A stretch of 17,541 nucleotides of DNA from JALUUH01 sp964636675 (GCA_964636675.1 CAZWUO010000062.1:1-17541), one strand, 5' to 3'; counted from the first letter of the stretch, positions 1 through 8,296 are shown. Notes: generated by a model from the letters alone, not told the origin. Translations and numbers: made by a program.

Positions 1-1247
1 GACCCAGTATATTTACGGTTAACGGCATAAAGTTGGGCATTACGTTATGTGAAGATGCATGGATCTCCAAACCAATCAAACAAGCACATCAAGCAGGTGC
101 TGAACTCATTCTCAACCTGAATGCCTCGCCCTTTCACTATGGAAAAATGGAAGCGCGAGAAAGTAAAATTGCTGAGCGCTCGATTGAAAACCAAATTCCG
201 ATTGTCTATGTCAATCTCGTCGGCGGTCAGGATGAACTCGTATTTGACGGCGCATCGTTCATTACCAATGAACAAGGAAAAACCATCCATCGTGAACCTG
301 CCTTTGTCGAAACACAGAATATTGTTGAATTTGAAATCATCCAAAATAAACTCAGACTGAGTAACGGATTGTTGGCACCACATCCCCCACTTGCTAAGGC
401 GGTATACCAAACACTGGTGCTCGGCGTTAGAGACTATGTCAGAAAAAGCGGTTTTAGCAGCGCTGTTTTAGGTTTGTCAGGAGGAATCGACTCCGCCTTA
501 ACATTGGCTATTGCAGTGGACGCGCTAGGCGCAGAAAATGTTCAAACCGTCATGATGCCATCCAGATATACCTCAAAAATAAGTGTAGATGACGCCGAAA
601 CTCTGGCCAAGAACCTCAAGGTCAAACACCGAGTCATCAGCATAGAACCCAGCTTTCAAGCATTTTTATCCAGCCTGTCTGACGAATTCACCGATTATGC
701 AGCCGATGTCACCGAAGAAAATATACAAGCACGTTGCCGTGGCATTATCCTGATGGCTATTTCAAATAAAAAAGGCCAAATAGTACTCACAACCGGCAAT
801 AAAAGTGAAATGGCCGTAGGCTATTCCACGCTCTACGGAGATATGGCGGGAGGATTTGATGTATTGAAAGACGTGCCAAAATCCATGGTTTTTCTTCTGG
901 CGCGATACTGTAACCGGCACCACGAAATTATTCCTCAGCGAATCATTGAGCGCCCACCTTCTGCCGAACTCAGAGATAACCAAGTTGATCAAGACTCATT
1001 ACCTCCTTACCACATACTAGACGAAATCCTCGAGCGATACGTTGAAAAAGACCAAGCCGTAAATCACATTATTGAACGTGGTTTTGCGAAAGACGTTGTT
1101 TTACGCGTTATCGGTCTACTGGATCGCAACGAATATAAACGCCGCCAATCCCCGCCAGGGGTAAGAATAACCGCACGCGCGTTTGGCAAAGACCGGCGTT
1201 ATCCGTTGGTATCCGGTTACAAGGAAAAGGAATTCCCGGTAGAATAA
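1..1247 (+). CDS. nadE: glutamine-dependent NAD+ synthetase, 3' part (5' end outside the window)
   Basis: This enzyme makes NAD+ from deamido-NAD+, ATP and glutamine in the cytoplasm, the last step of NAD synthesis. The reading frame is open from the first complete codon (nt 3), so the true start lies upstream. A TTG at 33 falls inside the conserved glutaminase segment and is not a start. The visible part begins in the nitrilase-like glutaminase domain: LCEDAW holds the nucleophilic cysteine (codon 48-50). The synthetase domain follows, with the ATP-pyrophosphatase P-loop SGGIDS near nt 477-494, then TTGNKSE, and the family's usual C-terminal RRQSPPG stretch. About 410 residues are present of roughly 540 usual for the two-domain form, so about 130 N-terminal residues are missing, including the other two glutaminase triad residues. 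The neighbour 48 nt downstream is glnB, and the two are probably co-transcribed. The assignment is firm. Confidence 0.95.
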   Translation, partial: PSIFTVNGIKLGITLCEDAWISKPIKQAHQAGAELILNLNASPFHYGKMEARESKIAERSIENQIPIVYVNLVGGQDELVFDGASFITNEQGKTIHREPAFVETQNIVEFEIIQNKLRLSNGLLAPHPPLAKAVYQTLVLGVRDYVRKSGFSSAVLGLSGGIDSALTLAIAVDALGAENVQTVMMPSRYTSKISVDDAETLAKNLKVKHRVISIEPSFQAFLSSLSDEFTDYAADVTEENIQARCRGIILMAISNKKGQIVLTTGNKSEMAVGYSTLYGDMAGGFDVLKDVPKSMVFLLARYCNRHHEIIPQRIIERPPSAELRDNQVDQDSLPPYHILDEILERYVEKDQAVNHIIERGFAKDVVLRVIGLLDRNEYKRRQSPPGVRITARAFGKDRRYPLVSGYKEKEFPVE

Positions 1248-1295
1248 GAACTAAAGATCTGAAAAAATATGCGTCAACTAACTAGAGGGAAAACT

Positions 1296-1634
1296 GTGAA
1301 AAAAATAGAAGCTATTATCAAACCATTCAAACTCGACGATGTACGCGAGTCATTATCGGAAATTGGCATTACCGGCATGACAGCGACCGAAGTGCGTGGC
1401 TTTGGGCGCCAGAAGGGACACACAGAATTATACCGGGGCGCAGAATATGCCGTTGACTTTCTTCCTAAAATAAAGATTGAAGTGGTTATCAATAATGCGC
1501 AAGTTGACACCGCTGTCGAAGCCATTGTCAGCGCCGCAAGAACCGGAAAAATTGGTGATGGTAAAATATTCGTAACGTCTATTGATCGAATAGTACGGAT
1601 TCGAACCGGGGAAGAAGATGCCGCAGCAATATAA
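1296..1634 (+). CDS. glnB: nitrogen regulatory protein P-II
   Basis: PII is a trimeric cytoplasmic sensor of 2-oxoglutarate, ATP/ADP and, through uridylylation, glutamine. It controls glutamine synthetase adenylylation, NtrB and other targets. I choose the GTG at 1296: AGAGGGA lies 5 nt before it, and the product is then 112 residues starting MKKIEAIIKPFKLDDV, exactly the family norm. An ATG at 1269 would add nine atypical residues. The T-loop is intact, with Tyr51 (the uridylylation site, in RGAEYAVDF), Gln39 and Lys58 visible, and the C-terminal signature with TGKIGDGKIFV is present. GlnK cannot be strictly excluded, but no amtB gene is adjacent, and the nadE-glnB pairing favours the GlnB type. 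Confidence 0.95.
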   Translation: MKKIEAIIKPFKLDDVRESLSEIGITGMTATEVRGFGRQKGHTELYRGAEYAVDFLPKIKIEVVINNAQVDTAVEAIVSAARTGKIGDGKIFVTSIDRIVRIRTGEEDAAAI

Positions 1635-1667
1635 ATACTACCAAAGTAATAAAACTCACAACCTAAG

Positions 1668-1699
1668 CCATTGTTTACATCGCATTGTGTAAATGGGCA
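1668..1699. other. weak hairpin between convergent glnB and nitroreductase genes
   Basis: TTTACA and TGTAAA pair around an 8-nt loop, and the stem can be lengthened through a bulge using flanking CCAT/ATGG. No T-tract follows on either strand, so it is at best a poor transcription terminator for the two converging genes. Confidence 0.25.
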
Positions 1700-1745
1700 T
1701 TTTGAGATCACTTATACCCGTAGCTAGGCGAAAAATCGACCCGCC

Positions 1746-2267
1746 CTAGAAATACTCTACCATCGAATCCAGATGTCGGCGTGAAGTTGGCTCGGGAAAC
1801 TCAGCAGCGTAGCCCACACTAAGTATGGCCACTGGCTCTAGGTTTTTATCCAGGCTCAAGGTTGCTGCAACCTTGTTGGCATTGAAATTACCAATCCAAG
1901 TAGAGCCTAACCCTGCTGCGACCACAGCAAGCTGTGCATACGCAGCTGCGATAGTGGTATCTTGCACCGCATAAAGATCCTTGCCCCGCTCGCCAAACTC
2001 TGACTCTGAGCGCGAAGCATCTGTACAAAACACCAAACAAACAGGAGCTTCGCAAATAAACGTTTGATTATTCGCAATCCCACAAAGTTGACTTCGTTTG
2101 TCTGCCGACGCAACAACGATAATCTTATAAGCCTGCAAATCGCCCGCTGAAGGGGCAGCACATGCAGCCTCTAAAATAGCATGTAGCTTTTCTTTTTCCA
2201 CCGGCATATCGGACTGGAATTTACGCACTGAATGTCGATTACGAATCGTTGCAAACAAGTCTTGCAT
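1746..2267 (-). CDS. nitroreductase family protein (FMN-dependent oxidoreductase)
   Basis: This 173-residue protein belongs to the nitroreductase fold, whose members use FMN and NAD(P)H to reduce nitro compounds, quinones or flavins. The FMN phosphate-binding pattern R-x-S-x-R-x-F is at residues 11-17 (RHSVRKF), PSAGDLQ near 39-45 lines the flavin pocket, and the C-terminal half has AAGLGSTWIG followed by the PVAILSVGY strand. The length fits the small, minimal subfamily. The real substrate cannot be deduced. An AGGTGA-like site precedes the ATG. It lies 46 nt downstream of bamD on the same strand, so read-through from bamD is possible, although the functions are unrelated. Confidence 0.88.
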   Translation of the reverse strand: MQDLFATIRNRHSVRKFQSDMPVEKEKLHAILEAACAAPSAGDLQAYKIIVVASADKRSQLCGIANNQTFICEAPVCLVFCTDASRSESEFGERGKDLYAVQDTTIAAAYAQLAVVAAGLGSTWIGNFNANKVAATLSLDKNLEPVAILSVGYAAEFPEPTSRRHLDSMVEYF

Positions 2268-2313
2268 AAGTCACCTATTCGGATTGTTTTCCTCTACCAC
2301 ATCTTCAAACCCA

Positions 2314-3090
2314 TTACAGCTTAGCTAAAACCTCATGTTGCGGAAAATTCAATTCTAACACTGCTTTTGAATCTCGCGCTAAATCATGCAAACCCAGCTT
2401 GCGATAAGCTTGCACCATAATGGCTAAGGCTTCAGGAACTGATGGTGTTAATTGAAAAGACTCAATAATTTTTTTCCCTCGGGTGGCCGCCGCCACGTAT
2501 GCCTCCATTTTCAGATAATATCTCGCGGCGTACAACTCGTAACGCGCAAGATTATTGCGTAAATAAATCATGCGTTCACGCGAGTCTTCTGCATATCTGC
2601 TTTCCGGAAAACGCGTTACCAACTCATTAAAATGCTGAAAGGATTGACGCACCGTGAGGGGGTCCCGCTTTGCGGGGTCTTGCGAGGAAAGCTTATCGAA
2701 TACACTATGACTTTGACTAAAACGCACCAGACCTTTTAGATAATACGCATAATCTACATTATCATGACGTGGGTAGAGCTTAATAAAACGATTGGTCGCA
2801 GCAACCGCTGACTCGGGTTCATCAAATTTGAAATAAGCATATGCAATATCCAGCTGCGCTTGCTGTGCATAACGACCGAATGGAAACCGTGCTTCCAAGG
2901 TCTCTAAGCGCTGTATCGCTGTTTCATAATCGCCTTTATCTAAAGCTGATTTTGCTTCCCTATAGATGTTGGCCGCTGTTTTGTCTAAATCTTCGTCCGC
3001 AAAGGAATGTTCGTCCAGCGTGGTCGCACAGCCCATTAACGAGATCAAACCTAAAAAAAGTACGCAGAGCGTGAATATTTTTAATCGCAT
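2314..3090 (-). CDS. bamD: outer membrane protein assembly factor BamD (lipoprotein)
   Basis: BamD is the essential lipoprotein of the BAM complex, which folds beta-barrel proteins into the outer membrane. It binds BamA and substrate C-termini from the periplasmic face. The 258-residue product has a lipoprotein signal peptide with lipobox SLMGC (Cys21), followed by tandem TPR-like helices. The first contains YETAIQRLETLEARFP, and the highly conserved GRYAQQAQLDIAYAY and AVAATNRFIKLYP segments follow. Length and motifs match the E. coli protein (about 245 residues). The divergent rluD-pgeF pair on the other side is the same arrangement as in E. coli. No feature suggests degeneration. Confidence 0.96.
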   Translation of the reverse strand: MRLKIFTLCVLFLGLISLMGCATTLDEHSFADEDLDKTAANIYREAKSALDKGDYETAIQRLETLEARFPFGRYAQQAQLDIAYAYFKFDEPESAVAATNRFIKLYPRHDNVDYAYYLKGLVRFSQSHSVFDKLSSQDPAKRDPLTVRQSFQHFNELVTRFPESRYAEDSRERMIYLRNNLARYELYAARYYLKMEAYVAAATRGKKIIESFQLTPSVPEALAIMVQAYRKLGLHDLARDSKAVLELNFPQHEVLAKL

Positions 3091-3466
3091 GTTTTCATCA
3101 ATACTTATGTTAGCAGGAGTAGATTCTAGCCTAAACCGAGCAATTGCTCGAGTCTTGCTTTTAGCATCAGGAAATCACTCCAAAATTAGACTTTCGTCAT
3201 CCTATGGATTTTTCCTCGGAGCTATTGATTCATTTGGAATTATCCTAGATTCCGCCGTTAAGCGCTTGATGAGAAAACAAATGAGTCTGTTTAGCGAAAA
3301 AACCCCTGAGGATGCGCACTCTGCATACCGTCCAACTACGAATTCTAAGATTATACCCCGTTATTCGTATTCATATTGGTGGTGTACTCATTGTTTGATT
3401 ATACTACACCCGCTGATCTAACACGCATAAACCCGCATCAACCAAATATAAGCCTGAAGAATCAAA
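3091..3466. promoter_or_regulatory. divergent bamD/rluD intergenic region
   Basis: This 376-nt gap must hold both divergent promoters. A plausible rightward sigma-70 promoter for rluD is TTGGTG (3376-3381), an 18-nt spacer and TATACT (3400-3405), about 62 nt before the ATG. A leftward -10-like TAGAAT lies at 3128-3123. A perfect 14-bp palindrome, CGAGCAATTGCTCG (3137-3150), is just upstream of it and could be an operator. A rightward open frame runs through the region but has no family resemblance and overlaps bamD antisense, so I do not call it a gene. Confidence 0.4.
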
Positions 3467-4426
3467 ATGCCTGATGATTTATTTACCACCAAACTGGAAT
3501 TTGACCACCGCGGTCAACGTTTAGACCAGGTTTTAGCAAAACTACTACCCGATTATTCCCGTAGCCGCTTACAACAGTGGATAAAAGACGGATTTGTCAA
3601 AGTTGATGGCACAACACCAAAAATCAAATACAAGGTGAAAGGCCAAGAACTCCTCGAGGTTGACCTTGCTAATGCCTTAACCTGTCACCTAGAAACCCCG
3701 CTCAGTCCTCAAGCCATACCCCTGGATATCGTTTATGAGGATAGCGACATTATAATGATCAACAAACCCACCGGCTTAGTCGTACATCCCGGCGCGGGGA
3801 ATCCTGACGGTACGCTGTTAAATGCGCTACTCCATCACGATGCATCACTCAGTCAAATACCCCGTGCTGGCGTCATCCATCGCCTTGACAAAGATACCAC
3901 GGGCCTTTTAGTGATCGCACGCAACCTCAAAGCACACTCCCATCTCGTTGCACAACTGCAAAATCGTCGCTTCGATAGAGCTTATAGAGCCATTGTTGTT
4001 GGCACAATGTCCGGCGGGGGTACCGTTGACCAACCCATCGGACGCCATCCTAAGCAACGTACAAAAATGGCGGTTATAAAAGGCGGACGGCCCTCCATAA
4101 CACATTATCGAATCCACACACGCTATCTCACGCACACCGAATTAAGCGTGATCTTAGAAACGGGTAGAACCCATCAAATCAGGGTGCATATGGCGCATAT
4201 AAAACATCCCTTAGTCGGTGACCCCACTTATGGCGGTAGACTACGCATACCCGCTGGCGGCAATGAAGCACTTTGCAATACCCTGCGTCAATTTGCGCGA
4301 CAAGCTCTGCATGCTGAAAAACTAGGCTTTATCCACCCACGATCTGGCGAGCCTGTTTGCTGGCAAGCACCAATACCCAGCGATATGCAAAATCTCGCCA
4401 AACAACTCGCAAACCACCAACCGTGA
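3467..4426 (+). CDS. rluD: 23S rRNA pseudouridine synthase RluD
   Basis: RluD converts uridines in helix 69 of 23S rRNA (1911, 1915 and 1917 in E. coli numbering) to pseudouridine during late 50S assembly. The 319-residue product has an N-terminal S4 RNA-binding domain (about residues 13-75, with RLDQVLAKLLPDYSRSRLQQWI) and then the RluA-type catalytic domain. The catalytic Asp141 lies in HRLDKDTTG, and TGRTHQIRVH and HPLVGDPTYGG are typical of the family. Length is close to E. coli RluD (326), and the bamD-rluD-pgeF context supports RluD rather than RluA or RluC. The ribosome-binding site before the ATG is weak. The stop overlaps the start of pgeF. Confidence 0.95.
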   Translation: MPDDLFTTKLEFDHRGQRLDQVLAKLLPDYSRSRLQQWIKDGFVKVDGTTPKIKYKVKGQELLEVDLANALTCHLETPLSPQAIPLDIVYEDSDIIMINKPTGLVVHPGAGNPDGTLLNALLHHDASLSQIPRAGVIHRLDKDTTGLLVIARNLKAHSHLVAQLQNRRFDRAYRAIVVGTMSGGGTVDQPIGRHPKQRTKMAVIKGGRPSITHYRIHTRYLTHTELSVILETGRTHQIRVHMAHIKHPLVGDPTYGGRLRIPAGGNEALCNTLRQFARQALHAEKLGFIHPRSGEPVCWQAPIPSDMQNLAKQLANHQP

Positions 4427-5184
4427 ACACTGAATTGATTCGCCCAGATTGGCCGGCGCCCAGTCATATCAAAGCATATTCAACCACACGCCACTTAGAA
4501 ACATCTGGAACGAGTACCCAAGAATACCAATCTTTTAACCTCGCCTTGCATGTCAATGATCAACCTGCACAAGTTGCGCGTAATCGAAAATTACTGAGCA
4601 AACATTTACAGCTACCTTGTGCCCCCGCATGGTTAAACCAAGTACATGGTATTGAGCTCGTTGATTTAGATCGCAAAATAAAGCCCGCAACAATGCCTAA
4701 AGCCGATGGCAGCTATAGCCAGCGCGTAAATCAAATCTGCGTCATCATGAGCGCAGACTGCTTGCCTATACTGTTGACAGACACCCGCGGCTCACAGGTT
4801 GCTGCATTGCATGCGGGTTGGCGCAGCCTCGCTTCCGGCATCATCGAAAACCTGCTACACCAATGGCCTACTCCGCTTGGCCAAGTCATGGCCTGGTTAG
4901 GCCCGGCTATCGGCCCAGAATCATTTGAGGTGGGCGCCGAAGTACGCCAAGCTTTTATCGCGCAAGACAGCAATGCAACAAAAGCATTCCATCCTTGTCA
5001 TAAAGCGAAGTGGCTAGCTAATCTATATTTATTGGCAAAACAACGTTTGAAAAGCCAGGGCATCAACCACATATACGGCGGAGACTATTGCACGTTTAAA
5101 GACCATTCTCGGTTTTTTTCGTACCGGAGAGATGGGCAAACCGGTAGAATGGCCAGCCTGATTTGGAAAAGCGGTCATGCATAG
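4423..5184 (+). CDS. pgeF: peptidoglycan editing factor PgeF (YfiH / laccase-domain protein)
   Basis: Proteins of this family (DUF152, 'multicopper polyphenol oxidoreductase') have been shown to act on purine nucleosides. In E. coli, YfiH also keeps wrong amino acids out of the second position of peptidoglycan stem peptides. I choose the GTG at 4423, which overlaps the rluD stop by 4 nt and indicates translational coupling. It gives 253 residues against 243 in E. coli. Longer in-frame starts would run into rluD. The metal-binding motifs are present: NQVHG, SADCLPILL and HAGWRS, followed by GPAIGPESFEVG and the C-terminal YRRDGQTGRMASLIW. The usual Gly after HAGWR is Ser here, a minor departure. 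The product is cytoplasmic. Confidence 0.93.
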   Translation: MNTELIRPDWPAPSHIKAYSTTRHLETSGTSTQEYQSFNLALHVNDQPAQVARNRKLLSKHLQLPCAPAWLNQVHGIELVDLDRKIKPATMPKADGSYSQRVNQICVIMSADCLPILLTDTRGSQVAALHAGWRSLASGIIENLLHQWPTPLGQVMAWLGPAIGPESFEVGAEVRQAFIAQDSNATKAFHPCHKAKWLANLYLLAKQRLKSQGINHIYGGDYCTFKDHSRFFSYRRDGQTGRMASLIWKSGHA

Positions 5185-5278
5185 ATAAAAACGATGCCAC
5201 ACATTTATACGATGCTTTAAGTGTATGCTCGGTATCTCCGGTGATGAGCTATAAAGTTATTAACAAGGTTATGCTATT

Positions 5279-6085
5279 TTGACAGTTCTTTTGTGGATCA
5301 TTTTATTTTGTTTTATCGGCGGCATTCTAAGTGTTCTCGCAGCCGCCGTATTTCTTACGCTGAGCGAGCATAAACGCCAATGGGTATTACCCCATTTAGT
5401 CAGCTATGCCATCGGTACATTACTCGGTGCCGCATTTCTTGGTTTGTTACCACACGCCATTAATAACCCAAACGTTACCGACACACATGATATTACCTTA
5501 ACTGTGCTTATCGGCATTCTCGCGTTCTTCATTCTGGAAAAATTTGTGTTGTGGAGGCATTGCCACTCGCTCGATTGCGAAGCGCACTTACCGGAAACGA
5601 ACCCGCAGACACACAATCATCCGAATGAGGAGAGCAATGCATCCGCGGGTACCCTGGTACTGTTTGGTGATGCCGTACATAACTTTGTTGATGGAATTCT
5701 CATCGCGGCCGCCTTTCTCACCGATATTCATCTCGGCATTGTCACCGCTGTCGCGGTAGCCGCGCACGAAATTCCGCAAGAAGTAGCGGATTTTGCCATT
5801 CTATTGCAAAGTGGATTTTCCCGCGCCAAGGCCTTGCTCTTCAATATATTGTCAAGTTTAACCACGGTTATTGGCGGTGTGCTCGCTTACTTCAGTCTAC
5901 AAGAAATGGAAACGCTATTGCCATTTATCTTAGCCATCGCCGCCGCCAGTTTTATTTATGTTGCGGTTGCCGACCTCATTCCGAGCTTACATAAAAAAAC
6001 GGATTTCAAAGATTCCATCCAACAGATAAGCTTGATTAGCCTGGGTGTGATAACCATATTGTCTACACACTCGCTGCTCCACTAG
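5279..6085 (+). CDS. ZIP-family divalent metal transporter
   Basis: This 268-residue integral inner-membrane protein should import divalent metal ions such as Zn2+ into the cytoplasm. About eight hydrophobic segments are seen. The metal site is in the two polar helices: HNFVDG (His134, Asp138) in TM4 and HEIPQE (His163, Glu164, Glu168) in TM5. The cytoplasmic loop at residues 93-118 is rich in His, Cys and Glu (HCHSLDCEAH and THNHPNEE), a typical metal-sensing or delivery loop. The start is a TTG. The in-frame stop at 5261 leaves no ATG, and the resulting N-terminus MTVLLWIILF looks normal for the family. AAGG lies 10 nt upstream. An ATG at 5271 is out of frame and ends after three codons. 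Metal specificity is unknown. Confidence 0.88.
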   Translation: MTVLLWIILFCFIGGILSVLAAAVFLTLSEHKRQWVLPHLVSYAIGTLLGAAFLGLLPHAINNPNVTDTHDITLTVLIGILAFFILEKFVLWRHCHSLDCEAHLPETNPQTHNHPNEESNASAGTLVLFGDAVHNFVDGILIAAAFLTDIHLGIVTAVAVAAHEIPQEVADFAILLQSGFSRAKALLFNILSSLTTVIGGVLAYFSLQEMETLLPFILAIAAASFIYVAVADLIPSLHKKTDFKDSIQQISLISLGVITILSTHSLLH

Positions 6086-6090
6086 GAGTG

Positions 6091-6607
6091 TTGAAAATCA
6101 GGTCTAGAAGCGCAACACCTCCGGCAAATAATACGCTTTCCAAAGGCATCCTATTCGGCATTACCGCAGCGATTATCTGGGCGATGTTTCCTGTCGCGAC
6201 CCGCTTAAGCATCGATTAATCACTGACCACCTGGGATATTATTGCACTGCGCTTCATGGTCGCGGAGCCGCTGCTCTTACCGGTTCTCATACGCTATAAA
6301 TTTATCAATATCAGCGCTCCACTCACGGAAGTTCTGCTTCAGGCTTTTTATCAAGGTGTGTTAGCCGTGCTCGTCGCGTTGCTATTATACCCGAGCAGTC
6401 GAAATTCTTGGCGCGTCACGCGGTTCAGTATTCGCTGCGTTGGTTCCAGGTCTTGCGCTCATATTCGCATATCCCGTACTTAATGAGACTCCCTCTTTAT
6501 TACAAATTCTCGGAGTGCTGATTGTAAGCTTAGGGATGATACTGGCACTGGGATTCATAAAAAAACTGAGCCGAGCTAGGGAGTGTCATTACCCAGGAAT
6601 AAATTAG
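6091..6607 (+). pseudogene. decayed DMT/EamA-family transporter
   Basis: This is a remnant of a ten-helix drug/metabolite (EamA) exporter, probably once translated with the AGGAG at 6084-6088. The N-terminal part reads GILFGITAAIIWAMFPVATR and stops at TAA 6217-6219. The same frame then continues with TTWDIIALRFMVAEPLLLP, a normal EamA first domain. At about 6310 it jumps to what is normally the last third of the protein (QAFYQGVLAVLVALLLY), so roughly 120 middle residues are missing. At about 6388 the frame must shift (+1 insertion or 2-nt loss) to continue as TRAVEILGASRGSVFAALVP and then LLQILGVLIVSLGM, ending at TAG 6605-6607. Three independent lesions rule out function. Its end overlaps the convergent sigma-factor gene by 32 nt. 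Confidence 0.85.
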
Positions 6608-7835
6608 CATAGATTTTTTCTAAATGACTTTTTTCAACTTTATTAGCCGTCAATGTGATCGCTTTCGCGTATTCCTTTTTTGCTTCAGTTATCTTATTGG
6701 CTTTTCTTAATAAATCAGCCTTAACCACAAAAAAGGGTTGATACGCTTCCAAGCCGCCTTGTCGCTCGAGTATATCCAGTGCTGCAATTGCTTCGTCCAC
6801 ACTTTTAAACATCGACAATGCAACACAAGCATTCAACCTAAAAATCGGACTCGGCTGGATTGCATATAGTTTTTCATATAACAGCGCTATTTCACACCAA
6901 TTTGTTTCGTCATATGATCTCGCCTGGGCATGTAAAGCACTGATAGCTGCTTGAATTTGATACGTCTCAATTTGACCCTTTGCCATGGTCGACAGCAACA
7001 GGCTCACTGCTTCATCGATTTGCTCTGTTTTCCACAAATTTCTATCTTGTTTTTCCAGCGTAATAAAACATCCCTGCTCATCAACTCTTGCATCACTGCG
7101 TGAATCGTGTAAAAGCATTAATGCGAGCAAACCGGATATTGCCGTTTCCGAAGGAAGCATATTTCTGAGCATTTTTGCTAATCTAATCGCTTCGTGAATT
7201 AACTCATTACGCAACAAAGAGTCACCGACAGAACTCGAGTAACCTTCATTAAAAATTAAATAAATAACCGCTAACACGGACTCTAATCGCCCTTTCCATA
7301 ATATTTTATCGGGCACATGGTAAGGAATATTTGCCACTTTAATTTTTCGCTTAGCCCGAACCAGACGTTGTGCCATCGTGGTTTCAGGCACAAGAAATGC
7401 TCGCGCAATTTCGGTCGTGGTCAAACCACCTAAAGTATGCAGTGTTAACGCCACACGGGCGTTTTCAACAAGTGCGGGATGACAACAAGTAAATATCAAA
7501 CGCAAACGTTCATCCGGTATGCTTTCATCTATCAGGTCACCACACACTGATTTCTCTAACTCAGCAATGAGTTGCAATTGACTCTGCTTCTCTGAGAAAT
7601 TTTTATCTCGGCGAATTCTATCAATAGCCTTGCGTCTAGCCGTTTGAATCAGCCAAGCAATAGGTTGTGCTGGAAGGCCTTGCAACGGCCAAGCTTTTAA
7701 TGCTTCGACGATGGCATCTTGCAATACATCTTCAGCCAATTCGAAATCTTTTAGGTAAGAAATCAGGGCCGATAACATTCGACCCCTTTCCTTACGAATT
7801 AACTCGTCGATAAGTTTATAAATCGGGGTTAACAA
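6576..7835 (-). CDS. ECF sigma factor of group ECF42 with C-terminal TPR-like extension
   Basis: This is an alternative RNA polymerase sigma factor of 419 residues, about twice the usual ECF length. Region sigma2 is at about 8-80, with DFELAEDVLQDAIVEALKAW and RRKAIDRIRR. Sigma4 is at about 110-165, including the group-typical FTCCHPAL and the helix-turn-helix TTTEIARAFLVPETTMAQRL. The long tail holds RLESVLAVIYLIFNEGYSS (the conserved DUF6596 type) and TPR-like helices to the end. ECF42 members lack a classical anti-sigma factor and are encoded next to DGPF proteins; the tail is thought to regulate activity. Here a DGPF gene ends 33 nt upstream. The start is TTG at 7835, with GAGG about 10 nt before it and a stop two codons upstream. 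An internal ATG at codon 20 would cut into sigma2. Confidence 0.93.
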   Translation of the reverse strand: MLTPIYKLIDELIRKERGRMLSALISYLKDFELAEDVLQDAIVEALKAWPLQGLPAQPIAWLIQTARRKAIDRIRRDKNFSEKQSQLQLIAELEKSVCGDLIDESIPDERLRLIFTCCHPALVENARVALTLHTLGGLTTTEIARAFLVPETTMAQRLVRAKRKIKVANIPYHVPDKILWKGRLESVLAVIYLIFNEGYSSSVGDSLLRNELIHEAIRLAKMLRNMLPSETAISGLLALMLLHDSRSDARVDEQGCFITLEKQDRNLWKTEQIDEAVSLLLSTMAKGQIETYQIQAAISALHAQARSYDETNWCEIALLYEKLYAIQPSPIFRLNACVALSMFKSVDEAIAALDILERQGGLEAYQPFFVVKADLLRKANKITEAKKEYAKAITLTANKVEKSHLEKIYANLFLGNDTP

Positions 7836-7868
7836 ACGCTAAAATACCTCTTCGCGTTAACTATCTCG

Positions 7869-8219
7869 TTACTCCCACACCATAATCGGCCTAATTTCAA
7901 TTGAACCATATTCGGCGGTTGGTATTTTTGCCGCAATCTCAATCGCCTCATCGAGACTCTCAACATTGATTAAATAATACCCTCCTAGGGCTTCTTTGGT
8001 TTCGGCGAATGGTCCATCAGTGCATTCTGTCTTACCATTGCGTACGGTTACCGTTGTTGCGGTGCTAATAGGTTGCAATGCATTCCCACCATCCATTACC
8101 CCTTGCGATGTTATTGCTTCGGTGAATTTTGTATAACCCGCAATCAATTGAGAAAATTCATCCGTTCCCGGCATAGGCGATGCTGATTCTGCATTGTAGA
8201 TAAGTAATAGGTATTGCAT
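7869..8219 (-). CDS. DGPF / YCII-related domain protein
   Basis: This 116-residue cytoplasmic protein has the DGPF fold, a dimeric ferredoxin-like barrel related to YCII. The signature DGPF is at residues 68-71, within TDGPFAETKEALGGYYLI. The N-terminal MQYLLLIYN strand and the C-terminal EIRPIMVW strand are typical. The biochemical role of DGPF proteins is not firmly known. They are recurrent partners and targets of ECF41/ECF42 sigma factors. An AGAGGAA ribosome-binding site lies about 8 nt before the ATG. It is the first gene of a two-gene operon with the ECF42 sigma factor and has a matching promoter 51-77 nt upstream. Confidence 0.92.
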   Translation of the reverse strand: MQYLLLIYNAESASPMPGTDEFSQLIAGYTKFTEAITSQGVMDGGNALQPISTATTVTVRNGKTECTDGPFAETKEALGGYYLINVESLDEAIEIAAKIPTAEYGSIEIRPIMVWE

Positions 8220-8269
8220 ATTTATTTTCCTCTTTATTTATACTTCACCCAATGATATTGCCTATAAAT

Positions 8270-8296
8270 GACGAATGAGAGCAACGAAAATCGACA
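8270..8296 (-). promoter_or_regulatory. candidate ECF42-dependent promoter of the DGPF-sigma operon
   Basis: On the minus strand, TGTCGA (8296-8291) is followed by exactly 17 nt and CGTC (8273-8270). This agrees with the ECF42 target motif as I recall it from work on Streptomyces venezuelae (TGTCGA at -35, CGA/TC at -10). It would give a leader of roughly 40 nt before the DGPF start codon and make the operon self-activating. Confidence 0.75.

Noticed and set aside
1274..1711. Long antisense open frame over glnB
   Set aside because: It is the mirror of a strongly conserved gene, has no recognisable domain, and exists only because of codon bias.
2966..3421. Rightward open frame of about 150 codons across the bamD 5' end and the intergenic gap
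   Set aside because: It overlaps bamD antisense, has no family resemblance or good ribosome-binding site, and its composition looks like chance.
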